A stretch of DNA of 64,000 nt, taken from JAGNZR01 sp051659505. GTDB taxonomy: Bacteria; Fusobacteriota; Fusobacteriia; Fusobacteriales; Fusobacteriaceae. The stretch covers positions 1 to 64,000 of the forward strand of contig JBOFOQ010000020.1 in assembly GCA_051659505.1 (NCBI GenBank), in the 5' to 3' direction. Positions 44,371 to 54,800 of this stretch are shown piece by piece. The notes beneath the pieces were generated by a model. That model searched no databases and was not told the DNA's origin. It saw nothing but the letters and a program-made list of their open reading frames with translations. Each line of letters opens with the position of its first letter. The first letter of the stretch is position 1. Both the position numbers and the translations under genes were made by a program.

Positions 44371-44700
44371 ATGAAAAAAATAGCTATATTGCTGACTATT
44401 ATGTTTTTGAGTGGTTGTAGTTTCCTTTCAAAAACTCCTAAAGAGAAATATAAATTTACTAACAATCAATATAATACACTGGAAATTAGATATAGACAGA
44501 TATTATCTAATAAATTTACAAATAGAGACATAAAAAGAATACAAAATAAATATAAAGAATTATTAGAAATGTTAGAAGAAATACTAGATATAAACTATAG
44601 GAAAAAAGCAGAATTATCTTTAGAATTTGAAAAGCAAGTTAGTAATTTAAAAGTTGAAGTTATGTATAAAATACAAATTTTAGATGATTTGAAAGATTAA
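44371..44700 (+). CDS. Small Lys-rich lipoprotein of unknown function
   Basis: This 109-residue protein has signal MKKIAILLTIMFLSGCS (lipobox LSGC). The mature part is almost entirely charged and probably helical or coiled coil (DIKRIQNKYKELLEMLEEIL, KKAELSLEFEKQVSNLKVEV). I recognise no family. It may lie in an operon with cls (20-bp gap, AAGGAGAG ribosome site) and may act at the envelope. Confidence 0.7.
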   Translation: MKKIAILLTIMFLSGCSFLSKTPKEKYKFTNNQYNTLEIRYRQILSNKFTNRDIKRIQNKYKELLEMLEEILDINYRKKAELSLEFEKQVSNLKVEVMYKIQILDDLKD

Positions 44701-44755
44701 AAATTTACATTCCTTAAAAATATCTTTAAAACATTGAGGAAGTTTAATGTTTTAG

Positions 44756-44784
44756 TTGTTAAATAGCTAATTATAATATATAAT
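44756..44784 (+). promoter_or_regulatory. Promoter of the SIR2-like/alarmone synthetase operon
   Basis: TTGTTA (44756-44761), 17 nt, then TATAAT (44779-44784), 34 bp before the start codon of the SIR2-like gene. Confidence 0.62.
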
Positions 44785-44818
44785 TGTAAGTAGTATTAAA
44801 ATTTAGAGGGGAATAATT

Positions 44819-46558
44819 ATGAATTTAATTAATAGGTTATTTAAAGATGAAAAATTAAATATAATTGTTGGAGATTATTTTACAAAAAAATCTGGTTTTC
44901 CATCAAGAAGAACTTTAGCAAAACTTTTTTTATTAGATTTTAATGAAGAGCAAAAAAAATATATTGATGATAAATCTTCATTTGCAAAAATATCACAAGC
45001 TTATTTAGATTTAGGAATAGGAAATAGGACTAGTATGCTCCGTAAAATAGAGGAATTATATAGATGTGCAAAGCATGACACAGTGGTCTATGAAGATTTT
45101 ATAATTCCAAATGCTATTAATTCAATAATTAGCTTTGATTACGATGTTAATCTTGAAGAAATTTATGAAGATAATAAATTTTCTAGAATTATACAAAACA
45201 AAACATCCTCTCTTGAAAATAAAAGATCACTTTATAAAATTTTTGGGGATTTATCTGATGAAGATAAAATGATTATAACATCACAAGATATTAGAAAATA
45301 TACAATACTTCCTGTATATAAAGAATATCTTAGTTTAGTTAGAAAAGAATTCACTAAGGAAAAAACATTGATATTAGGGAGTGATTTTGAAAATACAGAT
45401 TTAATTGATTTTTTAGATTTTTTATTCAAAATTTGTAAAAAAGAAGAGTTAAAACCAATATATTATTTATCTTCTCAAAGTATATTCGGGAAGAAAACTA
45501 ATGAATTTATTGAAAAATATTCCATAGAGATAATAGATATAAAAGATGAAAAGAAATTTTTAGAAAGTTTAAAAAATCCAGTATCAATAGTAAAAGAACA
45601 AAAGGTTTTAGAGTTTTCCAGGGAGAAAGAGTTTTTAAAAGAAAAAACTTTTAATACTGAGATTATAGCAGAAATAGCTGAAGTGTCTGAAGTAATAAAG
45701 ACTAATATAGAAAAAAACGTTTTAGAACTAACTGAAAAAACTCAAAATTTATACATAAAAACTGCAGCAGAACTTAAGTTTGACTCTCTGCAACTGAAAA
45801 AAAATCCTATTAAGTTTACTAACATTCCTATTTCTTTAAACCATAATGAGTTGAAATTTATAAAAATAAATTCCTTTGAATTAAAGATAGGAGACGAAAA
45901 AGTTACAGGGATTAAATTAAGAATTATAAAAAATATGAAATTAAATTTTTTAGAAATAAAAAGCAGAGAATTTAAAATTAAGTTTTCTATTTCTATTAAT
46001 AATCTAGGCTCTTTAAATAGTACGAATGAATATTTAGAATATGAAATATTCAAAACTATAAACCCTAACAGATTTAAGAATATTCTGAATTTATTTTTAA
46101 ATATATTTATGGGGAAACCTTTGTCATTTGTTTCAAATGGGAAAGAACATGTTATCAATTTAAAAGATGAAATACATTATTTAAAATTTCAAATAATAAA
46201 AGAAACTGAAAAAATACATAATGAAACTTTTGAAAAATTAAAAATACAAAATGAAAACAAATTTTATTCATCACCTATTAATTATTATTTAATACATCTT
46301 TTAAATAAGTATTGTGAAGAGAAAATTTATGATTCATGGATAAATATGTATATTGATGAAAAGACTGATTTAGATACCGTAAATAAAATTAAAATAACGA
46401 GAGAACATGAAATAAATATTAAAAGTTTTTCTGGAGTTTTACTTGAAACTATAGAAACGCTAGATGGAATAAAAAAAGAAGATTTAATTAAGCATAATGG
46501 AAAATATTTATTCAAACAAAATAAAGTTAGGATAACTTTAGAAAAGATTGAGAAATAG
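44819..46558 (+). CDS. Degenerate SIR2-like protein with large C-terminal domain
   Basis: This 579-residue protein's N-terminal about 230 residues follow a SIR2-like order: IIVGDYFTKKSGFPSRRTLA (18-35, the GxGxS region), IISFDYDVNLEEIYED (103-118, family form TxNYDxxLE), SLYKIFGDLSDEDKMIITSQ (137-156, family form KLHG) and LILGSDFENTDLIDFLDFLF (184-203, family form GYSxxDxxL). The Asn of NYD is Asp107 and the catalytic His of KLHG is Phe142. NAD hydrolysis is therefore unlikely. Residues 330-579 look beta-rich and match nothing I know. An alarmone synthetase gene follows 21 bp later. The SIR2-fold call is mine from motifs. Confidence 0.6.
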   Translation: MNLINRLFKDEKLNIIVGDYFTKKSGFPSRRTLAKLFLLDFNEEQKKYIDDKSSFAKISQAYLDLGIGNRTSMLRKIEELYRCAKHDTVVYEDFIIPNAINSIISFDYDVNLEEIYEDNKFSRIIQNKTSSLENKRSLYKIFGDLSDEDKMIITSQDIRKYTILPVYKEYLSLVRKEFTKEKTLILGSDFENTDLIDFLDFLFKICKKEELKPIYYLSSQSIFGKKTNEFIEKYSIEIIDIKDEKKFLESLKNPVSIVKEQKVLEFSREKEFLKEKTFNTEIIAEIAEVSEVIKTNIEKNVLELTEKTQNLYIKTAAELKFDSLQLKKNPIKFTNIPISLNHNELKFIKINSFELKIGDEKVTGIKLRIIKNMKLNFLEIKSREFKIKFSISINNLGSLNSTNEYLEYEIFKTINPNRFKNILNLFLNIFMGKPLSFVSNGKEHVINLKDEIHYLKFQIIKETEKIHNETFEKLKIQNENKFYSSPINYYLIHLLNKYCEEKIYDSWINMYIDEKTDLDTVNKIKITREHEINIKSFSGVLLETIETLDGIKKEDLIKHNGKYLFKQNKVRITLEKIEK

Positions 46559-46579
46559 GTTAAAAGGAGATAATTTCAA

Positions 46580-47356
46580 ATGTCGATTAATAAAAAAGAT
46601 TTTTTTACACAATTTAATATAAGTGAAGAATATTTTTTATCAACAGGTCTAGATTGGGAAGAACTAATTAAAATATATAGAGAATATTCTAAAATAGTCT
46701 CATATTTAGAAAAAGAAGCTGAACACATTGTCTCAAAACTTATAGATTTAGTTGGAGTTCATTCTGTTAGAAGAAGAGTTAAGAGACCCAAGCATTTAAT
46801 AGAGAAAATTATTAGAAAAGGAAAAAAATATGCTGAGAGAGGTATTTGCCTAGAAAATTATAAAGAAATAGTAACCGATTTAATTGGTATTAGAGTTCTT
46901 CATCTCTTTAAAGATGATTGGAAAGATATTCACTATGAAATAGAAAAATTATGGGAATTAAAAGAAACTCCTCAAATAAATATAAGAAGAGGAGATTATA
47001 ATGTAGATCAATTAGAGGAAAGTGTAAAAGAACTAGGGTGTGAGATAGTAATAAGAGATCACGGGTATAGATCTGTTCATTATTTAGTGGAGATACCTGT
47101 TACAAAAACAGCACATGTATTAGTTGAAATTCAAATAAGAACTGTTTTTGAAGAAGCATGGAGTGAAATTGATCATAGAATAAGATATCCTTATGACACA
47201 GACAACCCTATTCTTGTAGAATATTTAGCTATTTTTAATAGAATAGTAGGAAGTGCTGATGAAATGGGAACTTTTATTAAAAAAATGAAGACTAGAGTAA
47301 CCCAGAAAGAGGATTCAGAATTTATAAATAGAGAATTAGATATTAAGTTTAAATAG
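46580..47356 (+). CDS. Small alarmone synthetase (RelA/SpoT synthetase domain only)
   Basis: This 258-residue synthetase has no HD hydrolase, TGS or ACT domain. Synthetase motifs are complete: KRPKHLIEKIIRKGKK (68-83, ATP site), VTDLIGIRV with D100, HGYRSVHYLV (161-170, G-loop), EIQIRT (183-188) and EEAWSEIDHRIRYPYD (191-206). It transfers pyrophosphate from ATP to GDP/GTP or a related acceptor, giving (p)ppGpp-type alarmones. Stand-alone synthetases are housekeeping stress enzymes or, in toxSAS systems, toxins. Here it is paired with a degenerate SIR2-like protein, probably on one transcript, with AAAAGGAGATAA as ribosome site. Confidence 0.88.
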   Translation: MSINKKDFFTQFNISEEYFLSTGLDWEELIKIYREYSKIVSYLEKEAEHIVSKLIDLVGVHSVRRRVKRPKHLIEKIIRKGKKYAERGICLENYKEIVTDLIGIRVLHLFKDDWKDIHYEIEKLWELKETPQINIRRGDYNVDQLEESVKELGCEIVIRDHGYRSVHYLVEIPVTKTAHVLVEIQIRTVFEEAWSEIDHRIRYPYDTDNPILVEYLAIFNRIVGSADEMGTFIKKMKTRVTQKEDSEFINRELDIKFK

Positions 47357-47361
47357 TAAAA

Positions 47362-47396
47362 AAAGATGAGCTAGTAATATAAAATAGTTCATCTTT
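47362..47396 (+). terminator. Terminator after the alarmone synthetase gene
   Basis: A 12-bp stem with one mismatch (47362-47373 with 47385-47396), 11-nt loop, then ATTTATTATAC. It has a modest U tract. Confidence 0.6.
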
Positions 47397-47515
47397 ATTT
47401 ATTATACTATATAATTTTTTCTTTTATTTTTTTATTATATATGTTACAATTTAGAGTCAAGAATATGAAAAATAATAAAATAAATTAATTAGTGAAAAAG
47501 TAGGAGAGTGAGTAT

Positions 47516-49027
47516 ATGAAAATTGGTTTTGACCATAACAAATATCTTGAGGAACAATCCAAATACATTCTTGAAAGAGTTAATGATTACGATAAATTAT
47601 ACCTAGAATTTGGAGGTAAATTACTTTTTGATCTTCATGCAAAAAGAGTTCTTCCTGGTTTTGATGAAAATGCTAAAATAAAGTTACTACATAAATTAAA
47701 AGAGAAAGTTGAAGTAGTTATATGTGTATATGCTGGTGATATAGAAAGAAATAAAATACGTGGTGATTTTGGAATAACTTATGATATGGATGTCTTAAGA
47801 TTGATAGATGATTTAAGAGAATATGAATTAGAAGTTAATAGTGTTGTGATTACTCGTTATAATAAGCAACCAGCTACTAATGTATTTATTCAAAAATTAG
47901 AAAATAGAGGAATAAAAGTATATAAACATGAAGCAACAAAAGGATATCCAACAGATGTTGATACTATTGTAAGTGATGAAGGATATGGAAAAAATCCATA
48001 TATAGAAACAACAAAACCTATAGTGGTTGTTACTGGACCTGGTCCAGGAAGTGGAAAGCTTGGAACTTGTCTAAGTCAGCTTTATCATGAATTTAAGCAA
48101 GGAAGAGTATCTGGCTACTCTAAATTTGAAACATTTCCTGTATGGAATGTACCTTTAAAACATCCACTAAATGTTGCCTATGAATCAGCTACAGTAGATT
48201 TAAAAGATATAAATATGATAGATCCATTTCATTTAGAAGCTTATGGTGAGGTTTCTGTCAATTATAATAGGGATATAGAAGCTTTTCCAGTTCTTAAAAG
48301 AATAATTGAAAAGATAACAGGGAAGCCTTCAATATTTAAATCGCCAACTGATATGGGTGTTAATAGAGTAGGTTTTGGAATTGTAGATGACTCAGTGGTA
48401 CGAAACGCTTCAGAACAAGAAATAATAAGACGATATTTCAAAACTGGATGTGAATATAAAAAAGGTTATGTTGATTTAGAGGCTTATAGAATTTCTAAAA
48501 GAATAATGGAAGATATTAATTTAAAAGAAAATGATAGAAAAGTTGTAGATATAGCTAGAAAAAATTTAGAAAGAATAAAAACAGAATCTACTAACTTAGA
48601 TGAGATATATTCCTCTCTAGCTTTAGAACTTGAAGATGGTAAAATAGTAACGGGGAAACATAGTCATATTATGGATGCTCCTTCTGCTGCAATTCTTAAT
48701 GCTATTAAATATTTAGCAAATATAGACGATAATATTCATTTAATATCACCTTTGATTCTAGAACCAATTTTAAAGTTAAAGTCTGAAACTTTTAAAAATA
48801 AAGTAACTTCTCTTGATTCTGAAGAGATTTTAATCGCACTTTGTATTTGTGCTGCAACAAATCCCATGGCCCAAGTTGCCATGAATAAATTGGCATATCT
48901 AAAAGGTGGACAGGCACACTGTACAACTATTTTAGGAAAGAATGATGAACAAACATTTAGAAAGTTAGGTGTAGATGTAACTTCAGATCCAGTATTTCCA
49001 ACTGAAAATTTATACTATAATGAATAA
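47516..49027 (+). CDS. DUF1846 family protein
   Basis: This 503-residue conserved cytosolic protein reads KIGFDHNKYLEEQSKYILER, YLEFGGKLLFDLHAKRVLPG, VVVTGPGPGSGKLGTCLSQL (a P-loop-like Gly-rich motif), GKPSIFKSPTDMGVNRVGFG and GGQAHCTTILGKNDEQTFRK. The family has a solved fold but no settled function. The phosphate-binding loop suggests nucleotide or cofactor binding. It stands alone between two terminators. An extended -10-like TGTTACAAT lies about 70 bp upstream. Confidence 0.9.
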   Translation: MKIGFDHNKYLEEQSKYILERVNDYDKLYLEFGGKLLFDLHAKRVLPGFDENAKIKLLHKLKEKVEVVICVYAGDIERNKIRGDFGITYDMDVLRLIDDLREYELEVNSVVITRYNKQPATNVFIQKLENRGIKVYKHEATKGYPTDVDTIVSDEGYGKNPYIETTKPIVVVTGPGPGSGKLGTCLSQLYHEFKQGRVSGYSKFETFPVWNVPLKHPLNVAYESATVDLKDINMIDPFHLEAYGEVSVNYNRDIEAFPVLKRIIEKITGKPSIFKSPTDMGVNRVGFGIVDDSVVRNASEQEIIRRYFKTGCEYKKGYVDLEAYRISKRIMEDINLKENDRKVVDIARKNLERIKTESTNLDEIYSSLALELEDGKIVTGKHSHIMDAPSAAILNAIKYLANIDDNIHLISPLILEPILKLKSETFKNKVTSLDSEEILIALCICAATNPMAQVAMNKLAYLKGGQAHCTTILGKNDEQTFRKLGVDVTSDPVFPTENLYYNE

Positions 49028-49048
49028 TTATATTAAATGAGGTTATAT

Positions 49049-49106
49049 GGTAAATAAAAACGGTTTTATCCTGTATTTAAAGGGATTAAAACCGTTTTTT
49101 ATTTAC
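49049..49106. terminator. Strong bidirectional terminator between the DUF1846 gene and galK
   Basis: Arms of more than 20 nt (from 49049 and up to 49106) pair through the core AAACGGTTTTA/TAAAACCGTTT, with A-rich and T-rich flanks on the two sides. It serves both converging genes. Confidence 0.88.
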
Positions 49107-49113
49107 TTTAATA

Positions 49114-50283
49114 TTATAGTTTTCTTGCTCCATCTCCAACTTTTGCCACATAAAAATCTGCTACAAGTCCGGTTTTTTCTGTATACTTTTCTCCAACAAA
49201 TTTAATGAACTCTTGAATGTACTCATCTTTTACAAGAGCGACAGTACACCCACCAAATCCAGCACCTGTCATACGAGCTCCTATAACACCTGGAGCTTCC
49301 CAAGAAGCCTCAACTAGAGAATCTAATTCTATTCCCGTAACTTCATAATCATTTTTTAGAGATATGTGAGATTGATTCATCAGCTTTCCAAATCCTGTTA
49401 AGTCACCATTGTTTAATTTTTCCATAGCATCTAAAACTCTTAAATTTTCTGTAACAGCATGACGAGCTCTCATTAAACTCTCTTTAGAATTAATTTTATC
49501 TTTATGTTCTTCTATTTCTTCCGCTTCCAACTCACAAAGATACTTTATTTTTATTCCACCTGATTGAAGATCAGCTAGTGCATCTTCACAAGAAGTTCTA
49601 CGCTCATTATATTTTGAATCTGCTAACCCTCTTTGTTTATTAGTATTAGAAATAACAATAGAGGCTCCATCTAAAACTAATGGTGCATATTTATATTCTA
49701 AAGTGTCACAGTTTAAAAGTATAGCATTGTCTTTTTTCCCCATTCCAACAGCAAATTGATCCATAATTCCACAATTTACACCTATGAACTGATTTTCAGC
49801 TTTTTGAGAGAGTTTAACTATGTCGATCATGTTTATGTTTAGATTAAACTTGTCTTTCAGTATAGTACCCATAAGGACCTCAAGAGAGGCAGAAGAAGAT
49901 AGCCCAGCTCCATTGGGAATATTTCCAAAAAAAAGAATATCGAGACCTTTTTCAATTTTATGTCCTGCATCAATTAACATTTTCAAAACACCTTTAGGAT
50001 AATTAACCCAGTCGTGAAGAATATTGTTTTCTAAAAGATCTAAAGTGAATTCAATTATACCTATTTCTTCAAAGTTCATAGAATACATTCTAAATTTATT
50101 ATCTTCTCTTTTTGCCACTACTGCATAAGTACCAAAATCTAGTGCACAAGGAAAAACATATCCACCATTGTAATCTATGTGCTCCCCTATTAAATTAACT
50201 CTTCCTGGTGAAAAGAATAACTCAAGTTCTCTTGATTCATTTCCTAAAATTTTATTAAAGTTATTAAATAATTTTTCTCTCAC
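49114..50283 (-). CDS. galK: GalK, galactokinase
   Basis: This 389-residue GHMP kinase makes galactose-1-phosphate from galactose and ATP. The galactokinase signature is GRVNLIGEHIDYNGGYVFPC, the ATP site is IPNGAGLSSSASLEVLMG, and the C-terminal motif is IGARMTGAGFGGCTVALV. The catalytic Asp lies in NCGIMDQFAVGMGK. It is the last gene of the minus-strand lac/gal operon, 9 bp after galT. Confidence 0.97.
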   Translation of the reverse strand: MREKLFNNFNKILGNESRELELFFSPGRVNLIGEHIDYNGGYVFPCALDFGTYAVVAKREDNKFRMYSMNFEEIGIIEFTLDLLENNILHDWVNYPKGVLKMLIDAGHKIEKGLDILFFGNIPNGAGLSSSASLEVLMGTILKDKFNLNINMIDIVKLSQKAENQFIGVNCGIMDQFAVGMGKKDNAILLNCDTLEYKYAPLVLDGASIVISNTNKQRGLADSKYNERRTSCEDALADLQSGGIKIKYLCELEAEEIEEHKDKINSKESLMRARHAVTENLRVLDAMEKLNNGDLTGFGKLMNQSHISLKNDYEVTGIELDSLVEASWEAPGVIGARMTGAGFGGCTVALVKDEYIQEFIKFVGEKYTEKTGLVADFYVAKVGDGARKL

Positions 50284-50292
50284 AATATCCTC

Positions 50293-51819
50293 CTAAATTA
50301 AATATAGTGAATCCATAAACTTATTGAATCCAGCCACACCTTTTTCATCTCTTTTATATACTCCAGCATGCTCTAAAACTGCTGAAAATCTATTTCCAAT
50401 TTCAAATTTTAATATTTCTTCTATTTCTTTTTCACTTTTAGAAATTATGTTTTCGTACTTAGCTAAAATCTCTTTTATCCAATGAAGATGTTTGTTTAGT
50501 TCTTCATTCTTTTCTATTAATTCTAAAGAATTATCGCATTTTAAAGCTAAAATAAGAGCCTTCATCTCATCTTTTAGTCTTCCAGGAAGAACAGCTAGCC
50601 CCATAACTTCAATAAGACCTATATTTTCCTTTTTAATATGATGAACTTCCTTATGAGGATGAAATATACCCATTGGATGTTCCTCATTTGTTCTATTATT
50701 TCTTAAAACTAAATCCATCTCATATTTTCCATCTCTCATACGAGCAATTGGTGTTACTGTATTATGTGGTATATCTCCTGTAAAACTTTGTATTTCTAAT
50801 TCCAAATCACTATACTTTTTCCAAGCATTTAGAATTTTATCACTAACTTCTACTATTTCTTCTCTATTTTTCCCTGTGATTCTAACAACAGACATAGGCC
50901 ATTTTACTATTCCACATTTTACATTCTTATAATTTTTTAGCTTAAATTCTTTTTCAAGTTTTGATTTAGCCATGGGAAAATCGTGATTTCCTCCTTGAAA
51001 ATGATCATGACTTAGAATTGAACCACCAACTATTGGGAGATCTGCATTAGAACCTATAAAATAATTTGGTAAAAAATCTATAAAGTCTAAAAGTCTTTCA
51101 AAACTTTCTCTCTCTATTTTCATTGGTCTATGCTCACCACAGAAAATTATAGCGTGCTCGTTATAATAAACATAAGGAGAATACTGTAAAAACCACTCTT
51201 CTTTTGTTATTGTAATAGGAATTATTCTGTGATTTTGTCTAGCAGGATGATTAAGTCTTCCTGCATACCCTATATTTTCATAGCAAAGGAGACATTTAGG
51301 ATACGAAGAGGCTGGAAGACTCCTTTCTCTTATTATATCTTTGGGATCTTTTTCAGGTTTTGAAAGATTAATTGTAATTTCTAAATCACCATATTCTGTA
51401 TCTGAGTACCAATGCATATTTTTATTTATTCTATCCATTCTTATATAGTTAGTTTGTTTAGAAAAATTATAGTACTCTTTAGCTGCAATTGTTGGAGAAG
51501 TTTCATGTTTTTTCATAAACTTATTTATAACAGTAGATGGTGAAGGTGTAATGTGTCCCATTATTTCAGTGTCTAAGAGTTCTTTGTCCACTAAGCTATT
51601 TGAAATTATTTCTTTTTCCACTGCCCAGTTAGTTATAAAATCTAAAATTTCATGAATCTGTTTTTCAGATTTTAAAACTACTTCTTCCTCTAAAAAACTA
51701 TCAAGTTTAAGAGATTTCAAAATACTGTTTTGTGATACTATTCTATCATATTTTCCTATTAATTTATTCTCTATTCCATAGTTTAAAATCCCTGTAATCG
51801 CTGAATATATATTTGTCAT
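50293..51819 (-). CDS. galT: GalT, UDP-glucose-hexose-1-phosphate uridylyltransferase (type 2)
   Basis: This 508-residue, Firmicute-type GalT is not the shorter HIT-type enzyme. It exchanges UMP between UDP-glucose and galactose-1-phosphate. Family segments are HWYSDTEYGDLEITINLSKP, YPKCLLCYENIGYAGRLNHP, YSPYVYYNEHAIIFCGEHRP, GGSILSHDHFQGG and DIPHNTVTPIARMRDGKYEM. It lies between lacZ (29 bp) and galK (9 bp). galE is not in the window. Confidence 0.95.
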   Translation of the reverse strand: MTNIYSAITGILNYGIENKLIGKYDRIVSQNSILKSLKLDSFLEEEVVLKSEKQIHEILDFITNWAVEKEIISNSLVDKELLDTEIMGHITPSPSTVINKFMKKHETSPTIAAKEYYNFSKQTNYIRMDRINKNMHWYSDTEYGDLEITINLSKPEKDPKDIIRERSLPASSYPKCLLCYENIGYAGRLNHPARQNHRIIPITITKEEWFLQYSPYVYYNEHAIIFCGEHRPMKIERESFERLLDFIDFLPNYFIGSNADLPIVGGSILSHDHFQGGNHDFPMAKSKLEKEFKLKNYKNVKCGIVKWPMSVVRITGKNREEIVEVSDKILNAWKKYSDLELEIQSFTGDIPHNTVTPIARMRDGKYEMDLVLRNNRTNEEHPMGIFHPHKEVHHIKKENIGLIEVMGLAVLPGRLKDEMKALILALKCDNSLELIEKNEELNKHLHWIKEILAKYENIISKSEKEIEEILKFEIGNRFSAVLEHAGVYKRDEKGVAGFNKFMDSLYLI

Positions 51820-51848
51820 ATTCTTCTCCTTGATATGTAAAAAAATTA

Positions 51849-54800
51849 TTAAAGTTTTGATTCTATTGTATAGGTAAATTCAATTGAATTTTCAGACTTT
51901 ATTAAATATTCTTCATGAGTTGTAGCTCCCCATGAATCATCGCCTCCAACACCCATTTGAATTTTATTTATATTTAGTACTGTGTAATTAATTTTTGGAA
52001 GATCTTGGTGATGATATGCATTTTCTAGCTCATGAACGGTATATGGTAATGCACTAAATTCCATATTATCAGAAGTTATCTTTAGTCCTAAGCCACTTTT
52101 ATTTGTTATTGTAAACCATCTTACATCAGTATGGTTTCCACATTCTTGAGGAATGACATATTGACTCATTTCATCATTTATATCTCTTTTAAAAATTCCT
52201 AGTCTAGCTCCATGTTTTCTGTCTACGTAGCTTTCTTCTGGTCCATTTCCATAAAATTCTATTTGATTATATTCCATTGGAATTTTAAAAGTTGTTCCAA
52301 AAGCTGGCATTTCAGCTAAACCTTTACAACCAGTATATTTCATAGTCACTCTTATTTTTCCGTTAGATTCAACACTATACTCTAGTGTACATTGAGATGC
52401 TGGCACAGTAGGTAGGTCATAAATATAGGTAATTACAGCTCTATTTTCTTTTTCCTCTAATGTTACAACATAATGCTTAGCGTAAAGAGAAGCTATTTTC
52501 CATTGAGCCGTTCTATATCCCAACTTGTTACCTTTATCATTATCAGTTAAAGCTCTCCAAAAATTTGGCATTATAGGAGCTTTTATATACTCATTACCTA
52601 AATATTTCATAGAAATTATAGAACCGTATCCTTTAGAAAAAATATGATGGAAACCTTCACCTTTTACACCTATATTAACATCGCAATCTTCAATATTAAA
52701 AATTTTATTCTCTAGTTTTTCAACTTCTCCTTCAACTTTATAAATATATTGTCCAAAGGCAACTTCATGTCCTATTAAAGCATAATTTCTAGATTCTTTT
52801 AAATTTAATGTAACTTCTACAACATACTCTCCTGGCATTTCAAATTCAGGTATTTCTAATATAAAATTGTTATCATTTAAAGGTTTTAAATCTAAAACTG
52901 TTGTTTTACTAAAAATTTCTACTCCATCTCTTAGTATTTTATATATAGTATTATAAGTATTTATATTTGTAAATAAACTTCTATTTTTTATCATTACACT
53001 GTTTTTACTAGGAAATATTTTGTAGTCACTAAATAACATCTTAACTTCCTGCATTTTAGGAGAAGGTTTTCTATCCCCATAAACTAATCCATTTACGCAA
53101 AAATTGTAATCTGTAGGTCTATCATCAAAATCTCCACCAAAAGCCAAGTACTCATTTCCATTTTTGTCTTTTGTCATTATTGCTTGATCTATATAATCCC
53201 AAATAAATCCACCTTGATACATAGGATATTTCTCTTCTAATTCAGTATATTTATGTAATCCACCATTAGAGTTCCCCATGGCATGAGAGTATTCACAATT
53301 AATAAAAGGTTTAGTCGGGTTATTATTTAAAAATTCTTCGATATCTACAACTTTAGCATACATTCTACTTTCCATATCTGAAGTATCATTGTATCTTCTA
53401 TCCCAGAAAATACCTTCGTAATGAACAATTCTTGTGGGATCAGTTTCTCTAAAGTATTGAGAAAGTTTATATAGATTTTCTCCACCATAAGCTTCGTTTC
53501 CACAAGACCATATTATTATAGAAGGATGATTTTTATCTCGTTCTAACATAGATTTACCTCTGTCTAAAACACACATTAGCCATTCAGGTTTTCCATCTGG
53601 AACAACAAAATCTGGTTTGCAAGCTCCCATCTTTTGCCACGTACCATGAGATTCTATATTAGCCTCATCTATAACATAAAGCCCATACTCATCACACAGT
53701 TCATACCATCTAGAGATATTCGGATAATGAGAAGTTCTTACAGAGTTAAAGTTATTAGCTTTTAAGAATTTAATATCCCAAAGCATCTCATCTTCTGAAA
53801 CTACTCTTCCGTTGTAGCAACTAAATTCATGACGGTTAACACCTTTAAATACTATACGTTCACCATTTATAAGCATAAGTTTTTCTTTTATTTCAAACTT
53901 TCTAATTCCAATTTTTCCTGGGATAACTTCTATAAGTTCTTCTGTTTCAAAATCAGTTATATAGATATAGCTTGTGTAAAGATATGGATTTTCTGCACTC
54001 CATAATTTAGGTTTTTTTACTTCCATAGAAAATTCTACAAGTTCATTAGTTGTTTCTAAGTTAATACTACTAACTAAATTGTTTTCTCTATCAAAAATTT
54101 CTTTTTTTATTTTTACTTTTATCTTATTTTTATTTTTAAATTTAAGAATATTATTAACTGTTGAAGAAGTAAAGTTATCGGTTAATTCAGTTGTTACACT
54201 TAAATCTCTTACATGAACTTTAGGAACAGTATAAATATATACATCTCTGAAAATTCCAGAAAGTCTCCAAAAATCTTGATCTTCCAACCAACTACCACTA
54301 CACCATTTATATACTTCAACAGCTAAAGTGTTTTCTCCTTCTACTAAATAATTAGAAATTTCGAATTCAGCAGGAGTAAAACTATCTTCACTATATCCAA
54401 CAAACTCACCATTTACCCAAATATTAAAAGCAGACTCTACTCCTTGAAAAGAGATATAAACAGATTTTTTATCCCAATTACCAGGAACAGTAAATTTTTT
54501 AATATATGAGCTTATAGGATTGGTTTCTGTTGGAACCATTGGAGGAATTAATTTTTCATTTCCATCCCAAGGATACATAGTATTTACATAATGTAAGTTT
54601 CCGTATCCTTGCATTTCAACATGACCAGGAACTTTTATTGTATTCCATTTAGAGCTGTCAAATTGTTTTTCATAAAAATTTTTAACTCTAAGTTCTAAAT
54701 TTTTAGCATAACTAATTTTCCAAATTCCATTTAAAGATTTTACTAAATTTTCATCATTATTTTTCATCGATAAAATACTAGTGTAATACTTGTGATCTGA

